Shown one piece after another: positions 37,910 through 48,570 of a stretch of DNA of 64,000 nt. The position numbers and the translations under genes were made by a program. The DNA is taken from NCBI GenBank assembly GCA_000438115.1, contig FR903579.1, forward strand, positions 28,091 to 92,090. Direction: 5' to 3'. The notes beneath the pieces are model-generated. The model was not told the DNA's origin. It worked only from the letters and a program-made list of their open reading frames with translations, and ran no database searches. Position 1 is the first letter of the stretch; each line of letters starts with the position of its first letter. Source of the DNA: Prevotella sp. CAG:617. Lineage in GTDB: Bacteria; Bacteroidota; Bacteroidia; Bacteroidales; Bacteroidaceae.

Positions 37910-38593
37910 TTATTTAGACTTTAATAAATCTGGTCGTAATTTTTTTGTACGCGTCATTGATTGTTCTAATTCCCACTCTTTTATTTTTGCATCATTTCCA
38001 GAAAGAAGTACTTCCGGTACTTTCCATCCATTATAATCTGCTGGTCGGGTGTATACAGGAGCTGCTAATAAATCGTCTTGAAAAGAATCAGACAGTGCAC
38101 TTTGATCGTCTCCTATTACTCCAGGAACCAAACGTACCATTGAGTCTGCTATGACTGCAGCAGCTAGTTCTCCTCCGGTTAAAACATAGTCACCTATGCT
38201 TATTTCTTTTGTTATCAGATGTTCACGAATTCGGTAATCAATACCTTTATAATGACCACACAAAATAATAATGTTCTTTTTCAATGAAAGCGTATTGGCC
38301 ATTGGCTGATTGAATCTTTCGCCATCCGGAGATGTATAAATGATTTCATCATAGCTACGTTCTGCTTTTAAAGAAGAAATACAAGAGTCTATAGGCTGGC
38401 ATTGCATTACCATCCCAGCAAATCCTCCATATGGATAGTCGTCAACTCTTTTATGCTTGTTTGTAGTGTAATCTCTCAAATTATGTAGATGAATTTCAAC
38501 AAGTCCTTTTTTTTGTGCGCGACCTAAAATAGATGTTTTTAGAAAAGTTTCTAACATCTCAGGTAGAACGGTAATTATGTCAATACGTAGCAT
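37910..38593 (-). CDS. trmD: tRNA (guanine-37-N1)-methyltransferase
   Basis: TrmD methylates G37 of tRNAs using SAM and so prevents frameshifting. The 227-residue SPOUT enzyme has the [13 protein letters not shown] motif near residue 57, the trefoil-knot SAM site [17 protein letters not shown] near 110, and [15 protein letters not shown] near 131. Length is normal. In many bacteria trmD sits with rpsP, rimM and rplS, but here it stands alone, convergent with gph with an 8-base gap. Confidence 0.96.
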   Translation of the reverse strand: MLRIDIITVLPEMLETFLKTSILGRAQKKGLVEIHLHNLRDYTTNKHKRVDDYPYGGFAGMVMQCQPIDSCISSLKAERSYDEIIYTSPDGERFNQPMANTLSLKKNIIILCGHYKGIDYRIREHLITKEISIGDYVLTGGELAAAVIADSMVRLVPGVIGDDQSALSDSFQDDLLAAPVYTRPADYNGWKVPEVLLSGNDAKIKEWELEQSMTRTKKLRPDLLKSK

Positions 38594-38721
38594 ATGGGTT
38601 TATATTTATGGATGTACAAAATTACGATAAAAAACGGGATTTATGATTTAGATGGCAATGTTTTTGGTTAGACTTAATAATTTATCGGCGTTTTTTATTT
38701 TAGATCATTCCATTTTTTCTG

Positions 38722-38729
38722 TATTTTTG
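38722..38729 (+). promoter_or_regulatory. -7 promoter box for ligA
   Basis: TATTTTTG matches the -7 element, 62 bases before the ligA ATG. Confidence 0.4.
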
Positions 38730-38788
38730 TCACTACTTCAGTTTCAATAAGTTATTTTCTAAGAGAAAATCTTTAATTCAGTATTTAA

Positions 38789-40831
<2,043 letters not shown>

Positions 40832-40872
40832 ATCATTAGTAGTCAAAATGATAAGCATGAGAAAATAATTTG

Positions 40873-40880
40873 TATTTTTG
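40873..40880 (+). promoter_or_regulatory. -7 promoter box for dapA
   Basis: TATTTTTG matches the -7 element 26 bases before the dapA ATG. Confidence 0.45.
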
Positions 40881-40906
40881 CCTTATAATTTAATATCATT
40901 TCTCGA

Positions 40907-41797
40907 ATGAAAGCAAACAACATTTTTCAGGGTTTAGGCATTGCATTGATAACTCCTTTCAAAAGCGATGGAAAAGTAGATTTTTCGGCATTGAAAGTAA
41001 TCGTGGAAAATCAGATTGAAAATGGCGCAGACTTTCTTTGTATTCTAGGTACTACTGCCGAAACCCCATGTTTGTCTAATCCTGAAAAAGAAGAGATTAT
41101 CAGAACTGTAGTAAACGTTAATAATAAACGTGTTCCAATTTTATTGGGGTGCGGATCAAATAATACCGCATCTGTTGCAGAATATCTGAAAAATACTGAT
41201 TTTACAGGTATTGATGGTGTGCTTTTAGTGTGTCCATATTACAATAAACCCACTCAAGAAGGAATATATCAGCATTTTAAGTCACTGAATGAAATTTCGC
41301 CTTTACCTATTGTTCTATACAACATACCAGGAAGAACGGGTGTAAATATCTCTGCATCAACAACATTACGTCTGGCAACCGAATGTGAAAAGATTGTTGC
41401 AATAAAAGAAGCGTCTGGTAATATTGCACAAATTGATGAGATTTTACAACGTGCTCCAGAAGGGTTTGAAGTTCTCAGTGGAGATGATGCCATTACATTA
41501 GAATTACTTAGTGCAGGAGCTGTCGGCGTGATTTCAGTAATAGGTAATGCTTATCCTTCTGAATTTGGTCTAATGGTAAAGCATATTCAAAGTGGTAAGA
41601 TAAGAGAGGCTCGTATGATTCATCGGCATTTTAATGAGCTTTATAAATTACTAAGTATAGATGGGAATCCATCAGGGATTAAGTGTCTAATGTCTCTGCT
41701 AAATAAGTGTGAAAATAAATTACGGTTGCCTCTTGTTCCTGTAAGAGAAGAGGTATGTCAGCAAATGAAAGGATGGATTAAGAATCATGTATTCTAA
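40907..41797 (+). CDS. dapA: 4-hydroxy-tetrahydrodipicolinate synthase
   Basis: DapA condenses pyruvate with aspartate semialdehyde on the route to DAP and lysine. The 296-residue TIM barrel has GTTAETPCLSNPEKEEI near residue 46, the YNIPGRTGVNIS loop near 138 with its conserved tyrosine, and the Schiff-base lysine in IVAIKEASGN near 166. The ends of the barrel and the C-terminal helices are present. Its 3' end is closed by a hairpin, and beyond it lies a decayed transposase. Confidence 0.96.
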   Translation: MKANNIFQGLGIALITPFKSDGKVDFSALKVIVENQIENGADFLCILGTTAETPCLSNPEKEEIIRTVVNVNNKRVPILLGCGSNNTASVAEYLKNTDFTGIDGVLLVCPYYNKPTQEGIYQHFKSLNEISPLPIVLYNIPGRTGVNISASTTLRLATECEKIVAIKEASGNIAQIDEILQRAPEGFEVLSGDDAITLELLSAGAVGVISVIGNAYPSEFGLMVKHIQSGKIREARMIHRHFNELYKLLSIDGNPSGIKCLMSLLNKCENKLRLPLVPVREEVCQQMKGWIKNHVF

Positions 41798-41836
41798 CCT
41801 CGCGAAAATAAAGCTATTTTAGCTCCACTTAAATTG

Positions 41837-41880
41837 AAACAGAATCCAATGGTAAACTTTTTACCTCGGATTCTGTTTTT
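41837..41880 (+). terminator. Terminator after dapA
   Basis: AAACAGAATCC (41837-41847) pairs with GGATTCTGTTT (41868-41878), followed by T residues. It adjoins the 3' end of the transposase relic. Confidence 0.7.
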
Positions 41881-42560
41881 CAAAAATAAACATAAAAGAT
41901 TCATAATTAAGTCCCAGTTATGAATCGGCTGTGTCCATTTCTTCTCAATCTCCATAAGTGAAAGATAAACTGTCTTTTTAACGGCATATCCGAAGGAAAT
42001 GAGAGCTTTGCTTTTGTGTACTTTCTAATTTTCCTATTCAGGTTCTCAATGAAATTTTTGATGTAGATTATTTTTTCTGAATTCCAGTGAGAATTGAAAG
42101 TAATTTGGTCATCTCAATTATTTCTCCAAGACTATACGACATAAGAATCCCCCCCGCAGCAAAGATATGATCTTACCGTTATACCATGCCTTGAAAACTC
42201 TGCTGTCTGTCCAGATTATCAAGAAAAAAGATCAAGGTGACGGTTCTGCCGTTCCTAGGCAGCATGTTTTACCTTGTTGGTAATGATGAAAATGGTTGAT
42301 GTAGAGAGCTTAATTTCATAAATTTCACGCATCTCTTTTTCTATGTTAGAAAAGCCCATTCTTTTGGCGAATTGGGAGATAATGAGATTGCTACTGTTAT
42401 TACCGGCCACAGAATTTTTTCATAGCTGTAGTTCATTACAAGTAGCTTCTCTAATACCTGGCTTCAGGACCTTGTACATGTCAGCTTCTATTTTGAACTG
42501 GTTAAGGAACTCTTTGCTTAATACCTAATCGGGTTCTACAAGATTATTCCTTTCTTTCAT
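41881..42560 (-). pseudogene. Decayed IS256-family (mutator type) transposase
   Basis: Reading the minus strand in pieces gives a clear IS256-type transposase with stops, frameshifts and an internal deletion. From the ATG at 42560: MKERNNLVEPD, a stop, then LSKEFLNQFKIEADM, a stop, then KNSVAGNNSSN, and, after missing sequence, FSNIEKEMREIYEIKLSTST and IFIITNKV. Further on appear SWRNN, a stop in place of Trp, [26 protein letters not shown] and, in another frame, [20 protein letters not shown] and HNWDLIMN. These match the N-terminal, middle and C-terminal blocks of the family. About 680 bases remain of roughly 1.2 kb, so much of the catalytic region is lost. It cannot encode an active enzyme. 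Confidence 0.88.
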
Positions 42561-42585
42561 AATATTCTCATTCGGTAAATGTTTA

Positions 42586-42619
42586 AAAATAAAAATACGA
42601 GATTCGAACTTGAATCCCG
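42586..42619 (-). terminator. Terminator after the lipoprotein gene
   Basis: An 8-bp stem with one G-T pair (42598-42605 with 42612-42619) exits on the minus strand into TATTTTTATTTTT. It lies between the lipoprotein stop and the transposase relic. Confidence 0.7.
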
Positions 42620-42708
42620 CATTTCCATTTACAAAAATATTTTATAGTGCCAAAGCTCTAAAACTCTTTTCCTTTCATAGTTATTCCTTGTACATATTTT
42701 TTCTTCTT

Positions 42709-43215
42709 TTATCGACTAATTTTATGCAAAGTCCCCTTCTGGTCTTTATACTCTAGTAACTGCTCGGATAATGAAATGATAGTAACAGTGTCGTTCAAAT
42801 TATTTAAAAGGAGCTTTCCGTTATATAATTTATAATGTTTGATGAATCTTTCCAATTGATCTATATTTATCAGTGTACCAACAGAATGTCCACTATCAAA
42901 AACTGTTAAGGCATAATGTACATTATAATCTAGATCTCCAAGAATGATAGACGGGGAACCATCATTGTGATCTCTATTTAAAAAGAGCGTATCTCCGTGA
43001 TTCGTAATTAATGTAAAAGTACTCATTCCAAATTCATCTGATATGCCATAAATTGTAGAATCTTGTAAATGCGTACTTTCATTTGTACATTGCACAGAAT
43101 CTGTATCATTCTTTGGTAATGTATTTTTTATGCTTTTATCTTTGCAAGAAGACAAAGTTATACAACAGATCATTAAAGAACTGAGTGTATACATGTATAT
43201 TAAAAATCTTCTCAT
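42709..43215 (-). CDS. Putative lipoprotein of unknown function
   Basis: I start at the ATG 43215 because it gives a clean lipoprotein signal (MRRFLIYMYT, hydrophobic core, then the lipobox LSSC with the lipidated Cys24); an in-frame ATG at 43365 would place 50 unlikely residues before it. The mature part is about 145 residues, acidic-polar at first, then beta-rich (STFTLITNHGDTLFLNRD, HYALTVFDSGHSVGTLIN, DTVTIISLSEQLLEYKDQKG). I do not recognise the family. The alternating strands and short repeats suggest a small beta-barrel or sandwich domain. It is divergent from rpsA and next to the transposase relic. Confidence 0.7.
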   Translation of the reverse strand: MRRFLIYMYTLSSLMICCITLSSCKDKSIKNTLPKNDTDSVQCTNESTHLQDSTIYGISDEFGMSTFTLITNHGDTLFLNRDHNDGSPSIILGDLDYNVHYALTVFDSGHSVGTLINIDQLERFIKHYKLYNGKLLLNNLNDTVTIISLSEQLLEYKDQKGTLHKISR

Positions 43216-43332
43216 ATTAATTCGATGTATAATTATATTTGCTAAAGTACGATTTTTTTCAAAAAATAGAGAATTAATTATCCAAAAACTATTCAAATTA
43301 GTGCATTTATCACTTTTTATTGAAGGTAAGTT

Positions 43333-43362
43333 CTTGTTTTTCGGAAAAATAGAGTATATTTG
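43333..43362 (+). promoter_or_regulatory. rpsA promoter
   Basis: TATATTTG (43355-43362) is a -7 match. CTTG (43333-43336) lies 18 bases upstream. The rpsA ATG follows after a 54-base leader. Confidence 0.6.
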
Positions 43363-43416
43363 CACCCGATTTTTTAACTCACATAAAGTCTAACTTTATT
43401 AATGTCAAATTAATTA

Positions 43417-45201
43417 ATGGAAAATTTAAAAAACATTCAGCCAGTTGATAATTTTGACTGGGAAGCTTACGAAAATGGAACTTCTGAGAATCAAGAAAGT
43501 CGCGAGGCGCAGGCTAAAGCTTATGAGAACAAATTAAACAGCATTGCGGAACACGAAGTTGTTGAAGGCACTGTAATCGCGATAGGGAAAAGAGAAGTTG
43601 TTGTTAATATTGGTTATAAATCGGATGGCATTATCCCTATTAATGAGTTTCGTTATAATCCAGAACTTAAAGTAGGCGATAAAGTAGAAGTATATACAGA
43701 AAGTCTTGAAGATAAGAAGGGACAGTTAATCTTGTCGCATCGCAAGGCTCGTGCAAGTAAATCTTGGGAACGCGTTAATCAAGCGCTTGAAAATAAAGAA
43801 GTAATTAAAGGATACATTAAAGATCGTACGAAGGGTGGCATGATCGTTGATGTATTTGGTATTGAAGCATTCTTGCCAGGTAGCCAAATTGATGTAAAAC
43901 CAATACGTGATTATGATGTCTTTGTCGGTAAGACAATGGAATTCCAGGTTGTAAAAATTAATCAGGAATATAAGAATGTAGTGGTTTCTCATAAAGCACT
44001 GATTGAAGCAGAACTTGAAGCTCAAAAACAAGAAATTATCTCTAAACTTGAAAAGGGTCAAGTTCTTGAGGGAACGGTTAAGAATATTACGTCTTACGGC
44101 GTATTCATTGATCTTGGCGGTGTAGATGGTTTGATTCATATCACAGATCTTTCATGGGGACGTGTAAACGACCCAAGAGAAATTGTGCAGCTTGATCAAA
44201 AACTCAATGTCGCTATTTTGGACTTTGATGAAGAGAAAAAACGCATAGCTCTTGGCTTAAAGCAATTGACACCTCATCCTTGGGATGCTTTAGATCCGGA
44301 TTTAAAAGTTGGTGATAAAGTAAAAGGTAAAGTAGTTGTAATGGCTGATTATGGAGCATTTGTAGAAATTGCTCCAGGTGTTGAAGGTTTGATTCATGTA
44401 AGTGAAATGAGTTGGAGTCAGCATCTTCGCTCCGCGCAAGATTTCTTGAAAGTTGGTGATGAGGTTGAAGCTGTTGTTTTAACACTTGATCGTACAGAAA
44501 GAAAGATGTCTTTGGGTATCAAACAATTGAAAGAAGATCCTTGGAAAGATATCGAAGAGAAGTATCCTGTTGGTTCAAAGCATTCTGCAAAGGTTCGTAA
44601 TTTTACCAACTTTGGAGTATTTGTTGAATTGGAAGAAGGGGTTGATGGCTTAATTCATATTTCGGATCTCTCTTGGACTAAGAAAATTAAGCATCCTTCA
44701 GAATTCACACAGATTGGTGCAGACATAGATGTAATCGTTCTTGAAATTGACAAGGAGAATCGTCGTCTTAGCTTAGGTCATAAGCAACTTGAAGAGAACC
44801 CTTGGGATGTATTTGAAACTGTGTTCACTGAAGGTTCCGTACACGAAGGTACTATTGTAGAAATGCTTGATAAAGGTGCAGTAGTTCAATTAGAGTATGG
44901 TGTTGAAGGTTTTGCAACTCCAAAGCATTTGGTAAAAGAAGATGGTAGTCATGCCCAATTGAATGAGAAATTATCGTTTAAAGTCATTGAATTCAACAAG
45001 GACAGCAAACGAATCATATTGTCTCATAGTCGTACATTTGAAGACGCTCAAAGAGGTGAAACTCATAATGAGAAGAGAACTTCGAAAAAAGCTACTAAAA
45101 AAGAAGAGGCTCCTGCAATACAAAACCAAGCTGCTTCTACCAGCTTAGGTGATATTGATGCTTTAGCTGAATTAAAGGCTAAAATGGAGCAAGAAAAATA
45201 A
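43417..45201 (+). CDS. rpsA: 30S ribosomal protein S1
   Basis: S1 binds mRNA leaders on the 30S subunit, which matters in Bacteroidota where Shine-Dalgarno sites are rare. The 594-residue protein contains six S1 (OB-fold) repeats at about residues 45-115, 130-200, 215-285, 300-372, 387-460 and 472-540. The middle ones carry the canonical core, for example GVFIDLGGVDGLIHITDLSW and GAFVEIAPGVEGLIHVSEMSW. The tail is Lys/Glu-rich. It has its own promoter and terminator and is thus monocistronic. Confidence 0.97.
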   Translation: MENLKNIQPVDNFDWEAYENGTSENQESREAQAKAYENKLNSIAEHEVVEGTVIAIGKREVVVNIGYKSDGIIPINEFRYNPELKVGDKVEVYTESLEDKKGQLILSHRKARASKSWERVNQALENKEVIKGYIKDRTKGGMIVDVFGIEAFLPGSQIDVKPIRDYDVFVGKTMEFQVVKINQEYKNVVVSHKALIEAELEAQKQEIISKLEKGQVLEGTVKNITSYGVFIDLGGVDGLIHITDLSWGRVNDPREIVQLDQKLNVAILDFDEEKKRIALGLKQLTPHPWDALDPDLKVGDKVKGKVVVMADYGAFVEIAPGVEGLIHVSEMSWSQHLRSAQDFLKVGDEVEAVVLTLDRTERKMSLGIKQLKEDPWKDIEEKYPVGSKHSAKVRNFTNFGVFVELEEGVDGLIHISDLSWTKKIKHPSEFTQIGADIDVIVLEIDKENRRLSLGHKQLEENPWDVFETVFTEGSVHEGTIVEMLDKGAVVQLEYGVEGFATPKHLVKEDGSHAQLNEKLSFKVIEFNKDSKRIILSHSRTFEDAQRGETHNEKRTSKKATKKEEAPAIQNQAASTSLGDIDALAELKAKMEQEK

Positions 45202-45219
45202 TATTATATTTTCTTCATT

Positions 45220-45266
45220 AAAAAAGACGCAGTTCCTGAATAATTTGGGATCTGCGTCTTTTTTTG
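45220..45266 (+). terminator. Terminator after rpsA
   Basis: AAAAAAGACGCAG (45220-45232) pairs perfectly with CTGCGTCTTTTTT (45252-45264), which forms the U tract. Confidence 0.9.
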
Positions 45267-45453
45267 TGATAACTATTGTATAGTTCTGTGGTAGCAATTT
45301 TTATAGGCATACTTTTTCATGTTTTTATGCAGAAAGTATTTACAAGAGCTTGAGATTAATGTACTACTCAGATCTTGCTTTTGCTTGTTAAAAAACTTCT
45401 TGCTTAGTGCATCATCTAGACAACTTGATCTTTTTGTTCGTGATCTAAATGTA

Positions 45454-45500
45454 TAAAATAAAAATTCGATACTCATATTTGAATATCGAATTTTATTTTA
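45454..45500. terminator. Hairpin, possible bidirectional terminator
   Basis: A near-perfect 17-bp inverted repeat (45454-45471 with 45484-45500; core TTCGATA/TATCGAA, one bulge) is flanked by A and T tracts. It lies 209 bases beyond the end of the HU-LysM gene and 250 bases beyond rpsA. Confidence 0.5.
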
Positions 45501-45549
45501 CACTATAATATTTATGGTAGTACCGATGTGCACTATATGTATTTATCAG

Positions 45550-45672
45550 TACGTCATAAAAATAAAAGGTTGCAGAAAATTAAAGCTTTGCAGATTCTTC
45601 AGATTTGTTGTATAACAGTTCTTGCTATTTGGCAATGCTTAAACTTTGGTAAGCAAATTGCTACATGACGTA
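45550..45672. repeat. Candidate miniature inverted-repeat element with target duplication
   Basis: The 123-base segment is bounded by perfect 8-base inverted repeats TACGTCAT (45550-45557) and ATGACGTA (45665-45672). Outside them the 8-base direct repeat TTTATCAG occurs at 45542-45549 and 45674-45681, the latter after one extra T. Inside is an imperfect hairpin, GCAATGCTTA (45632-45641) with TAAGC and ATTGC (45650-45661). No ORF is present. This layout is what a MITE with a target-site duplication looks like, but a second copy is needed to prove mobility. Confidence 0.4.
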
Positions 45673-45708
45673 TTTTATCAGAGATCTGTCTAATATACTT
45701 GTTTCTAA

Positions 45709-46926
45709 TTATTCAATAGGTGGTATACGAAGAATCGTATCATACGAAATGTGGTCTGGATCTGTGATATGATTATATTGTATTAGAAGTTTTACGTACT
45801 TATCAGAATGATAAAATTTCCTGGAAATGTCATAAAGGGACTCCCCCTTTTTTACCCTATAAATTTGAATTTCAACTTTTTCTTTTTGACCTGTTTCTAT
45901 GTTTTTGGTTGAGTCTTTTTTCATAGCTGTGTTTATGCTCACTGTATCCGATCCCATGTTTTTTTTACTAGAAAACTTATATGATGTACTAGTAGAACTG
46001 ATAATTTTTTCTTGTTTTTCTGTTATTTTACGATCTGGACCAACCAATCGATAATATCCTATAAAGTACCCTAGGCATAATGCAATTACTAAACAAATTC
46101 CAATTAATAATTTGTGCCACGACCGGGCAAAAGAAATGGCTGGAAGCTCTGTAATTTTAATTTCTATAGGCCCTTTGTCTTCTTTTTCTTTTAAGCTATT
46201 ATATGGATATAATGTGGCCGTATTTTGAATATCTTCGTTTTCTGAATGTGTATTTTTTAAATCTCCTTCGTCACTGTAAGAATTTGGTGAATCTGAACCT
46301 GTTTGTGTAGAATCTGTTTTTGTCTCTTTAGTTATTGGAGTTTCAGTTTTTTCTTTTTTTACATGATCCAAAACCTCTGGATTCACCAATGTTTCATTAC
46401 TAGTAATATTGACCTGTTGTTCTTCCGGCAGAGCAATATCTGCGATTTCATTTTCGCTTTTTGAAATATCTGAAAAATCTTCTGTTTTTAATGAAGAATC
46501 GAGGGCATTTGTTCCTTTGACAGAACTTACTTCAGTGCCATTTTCTTCTTCTGTTTCTGATAACTCTTCTTCATTTGCTTTTTCCAAATCCTCAGAGCGT
46601 ACGTTTTCGCTGAGGATTATGGTTTGAAAATGCGAAAACGGTTTGTTTATATTCTCTTTTAAACTATTTTCGGGGACAAAACTTATTTTGTAATGACCGT
46701 TTATCTGGAAGCGCTCACCTGTATTAATATTAATGCTTTCTCGATCACCTATGGCAATTAATTTGAATGTGCCCCACCCTTTGATTTTTACAAAACGTTC
46801 TTTTTCGAGACTTTCTTCAATGGTTTCAAAAAAAGCTCGAACAAATAGGTCATTATCTTTTTTAGCTCGTTCTGTGCGAGCTGAAAGAGAATTGATCAAA
46901 TCTTGCAAAATCAGTTTATCAGTCAT
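45709..46926 (-). CDS. HU-domain protein with transmembrane helix and C-terminal LysM
   Basis: This 405-residue protein joins three parts rarely combined. Residues about 3-92 are an HU/IHF-type DNA-binding fold (LILQDLINSLSARTERAKKDNDLFVRAFFETI, then FVKIKGWGTFKLI with a beta-arm region INTGERFQINGHYKISFVP). Residues about 93-270 are a long acidic, Ser/Glu-rich, probably disordered linker. Residues 273-292 are one hydrophobic helix (LLIGICLVIALCLGYFIGYY). Residues about 355-402 are a LysM domain (YRVKKGESLYDISRKFY to YDTILRIP), which normally binds peptidoglycan. The predicted topology puts HU in the cytoplasm and LysM in the periplasm. It follows an ordinary HU gene by 33 bases. The domain reading is firm; a DNA-to-wall tether is inference. 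Confidence 0.85.
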   Translation of the reverse strand: MTDKLILQDLINSLSARTERAKKDNDLFVRAFFETIEESLEKERFVKIKGWGTFKLIAIGDRESININTGERFQINGHYKISFVPENSLKENINKPFSHFQTIILSENVRSEDLEKANEEELSETEEENGTEVSSVKGTNALDSSLKTEDFSDISKSENEIADIALPEEQQVNITSNETLVNPEVLDHVKKEKTETPITKETKTDSTQTGSDSPNSYSDEGDLKNTHSENEDIQNTATLYPYNSLKEKEDKGPIEIKITELPAISFARSWHKLLIGICLVIALCLGYFIGYYRLVGPDRKITEKQEKIISSTSTSYKFSSKKNMGSDTVSINTAMKKDSTKNIETGQKEKVEIQIYRVKKGESLYDISRKFYHSDKYVKLLIQYNHITDPDHISYDTILRIPPIE

Positions 46927-46959
46927 TGCTTATATGTAGTATATGTCAACTTTACCAAG

Positions 46960-47232
46960 TTATTTATATTTTTCTTTTAGAGTATTACTAGGTTTGAAGT
47001 TGAGAACTAATTTTGGAGGAACCAACATGCGTTGTTTGCTTGAAGGATTTACTACTATTCTTTCCATTTTTTTCTTTACTTCAAATGTTCCAAACCCCTG
47101 AACAGAAATAATGTTTCCATCTTCCAATCCGTGAGTCATGATTTCAATTAAAGTGTTGGAAAGAATTTGTGCTTCCTCCGGTTTTATTTTTAGTCGGTTC
47201 GCTAAGTTGTTGATAAATTCTTTATTATTCAC
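46960..47232 (-). CDS. HU-family DNA-binding protein
   Basis: This 90-residue HU/IHF-like protein has normal length and the FVKKM-type arm region: NNLANRLKIKPEEAQILSNTLIEIMTHGLEDG helices, then ISVQGFGTFEVKKKMERIVVNPSSKQRM with the proline-bearing beta-arm, and a closing helix. Such dimers bend DNA in the nucleoid. It sits between rimO (11 bases) and the membrane HU-LysM gene (33 bases) in one unit, which raises the possibility that the two HU folds pair. Confidence 0.92.
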   Translation of the reverse strand: MNNKEFINNLANRLKIKPEEAQILSNTLIEIMTHGLEDGNIISVQGFGTFEVKKKMERIVVNPSSKQRMLVPPKLVLNFKPSNTLKEKYK

Positions 47233-47243
47233 ACCGCTCTTCT

Positions 47244-48557
47244 TTATACATTTTCGATTTTTCCATACAAATCATACTCGTCTGCATCGGTAATAATAAC
47301 ATTATAAAATTCACCTACTGAGATTGTTTCAGAATCTGTCTTTTTTATAAGAACTTCACCATCAACATCAGGTGAATCATATTCTGTTCGTCCGATATAA
47401 TATTCACCTTCTACTCGATCAATAATTGTTCTAAATGTTTTTCCAATTTTGGCTTTTCCCAACGTTTCTGATATGCTTTGCTGAGTTTCCATTAAAAGGT
47501 CATATCGGTGTTGTTTTATTTCTTGCGGAACGTCATCTGTATAGTGTTCTGCAGCATACGTTCCTTCTTCCTCACAATACATGAAAGCCCCTAACCTATC
47601 AAACTTTATGTCATTTACGAACTTGAGCAATTCCTGGAAATCGGCATCTTTTTCTCCAGGAAAACCTACCATAAGTGTAGATCTAATACATATTCCCGGA
47701 ACGCGTTCCCGCAGGTCATGTAATAATTGATAAGTTTCAGCTTTAGTTATGTGACGGTGCATTTTAGACAGAACGTTGTCACTTATATGTTGCAGCGCAA
47801 TGTCTATATATTTGCACACGTTGGCATGTTTAGCCATGACATCCATTAATGCATAGGGAAAATTCGTTGGATAAGCATAGTGTAAACGTATCCATTCAAC
47901 TCCTTTAATGGAGGCCATGCGATCTATTAATTCCGGTAGTGCTTGTCTTTGATATATGTCAATTCCGTAATATGTAAGTTCTTGAGCTATAATCTGAAAT
48001 TCTTTAACGCCTTTTTCTACTAACAAACCAACTTCATCCAAAATATCTTCTATCGGCCGACTTTGGTGTTTCCCTGTTATTATTGGAATTGCACAATAAG
48101 CACAATGTCGATTACATCCTTCAGAAATTTTAATATAAGCATAATGTGCAGGAGTTGTTTGTTGTCGTTCCAAACGTAATTCGTTGTGATAGTGTAAATT
48201 CAAATCATTTAATAGCTCTACCCAATTGAATTTTCCATAAAACTTATCTACCTGAGGTATTTCCTTTGTTAATTCACACAGATAACGCTCAGAAAGACAA
48301 CCCATTACGTATACTTTTTTAATAAAACCATTTTTCTTCTTCTCACATAAATCCATAATCAGATTAATGCTTTCCTCCTTAGCATCTCCTATGAAGCCAC
48401 ATGTATTAACTACGGCAATATCTCCGTGAAGGCGTCCTGGATTATGATAAATCTTGAATCCATTTTCTGAAAATTGCCGCATCAACATTTCGCTGTCAAC
48501 CAAATTTTTTGAACAGCCCATAGTAATAATGTCTATGATTCTTTCTGACTTATACAT
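47244..48557 (-). CDS. rimO: Ribosomal protein S12 methylthiotransferase
   Basis: RimO adds a methylthio group to an aspartate of ribosomal protein S12 using radical SAM chemistry. The 437-residue protein has the N-terminal MTTase cluster cysteines C15, C53 and C87, the radical-SAM triad C148, C152 and C155 in EGCNRHCAYC, the ARSTLMVGFPGE-like strand (STLMVGFPGEKDADF) and a C-terminal TRAM domain (about 370-435). The C-terminal region and the IDIALQHISDNVLSKMHRH motif favour RimO over MiaB. It overlaps no neighbour and lies 13 bases after ftsY. Confidence 0.95.
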   Translation of the reverse strand: MYKSERIIDIITMGCSKNLVDSEMLMRQFSENGFKIYHNPGRLHGDIAVVNTCGFIGDAKEESINLIMDLCEKKKNGFIKKVYVMGCLSERYLCELTKEIPQVDKFYGKFNWVELLNDLNLHYHNELRLERQQTTPAHYAYIKISEGCNRHCAYCAIPIITGKHQSRPIEDILDEVGLLVEKGVKEFQIIAQELTYYGIDIYQRQALPELIDRMASIKGVEWIRLHYAYPTNFPYALMDVMAKHANVCKYIDIALQHISDNVLSKMHRHITKAETYQLLHDLRERVPGICIRSTLMVGFPGEKDADFQELLKFVNDIKFDRLGAFMYCEEEGTYAAEHYTDDVPQEIKQHRYDLLMETQQSISETLGKAKIGKTFRTIIDRVEGEYYIGRTEYDSPDVDGEVLIKKTDSETISVGEFYNVIITDADEYDLYGKIENV

Positions 48558-48570
48558 ATGCTGTTATTAC

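Noticed and set aside
42343..42528. Plus-strand ORF of 61 codons in the transposase relic
   Set aside because: It is the antisense shadow of the decayed transposase, whose motifs read on the minus strand.
42591..42625. A tRNA 3' end, because the minus strand contains GTTCGAATC
   Set aside because: The flanking bases form a self-contained 8-bp hairpin with a T-rich exit, the T-stem would have mismatches, and no acceptor, D or anticodon arms were found.
45273..45476. Minus-strand ORF of 67 codons after rpsA
   Set aside because: No recognisable motif, no promoter, and it overlaps the 45454-45500 hairpin at its start; most likely chance.
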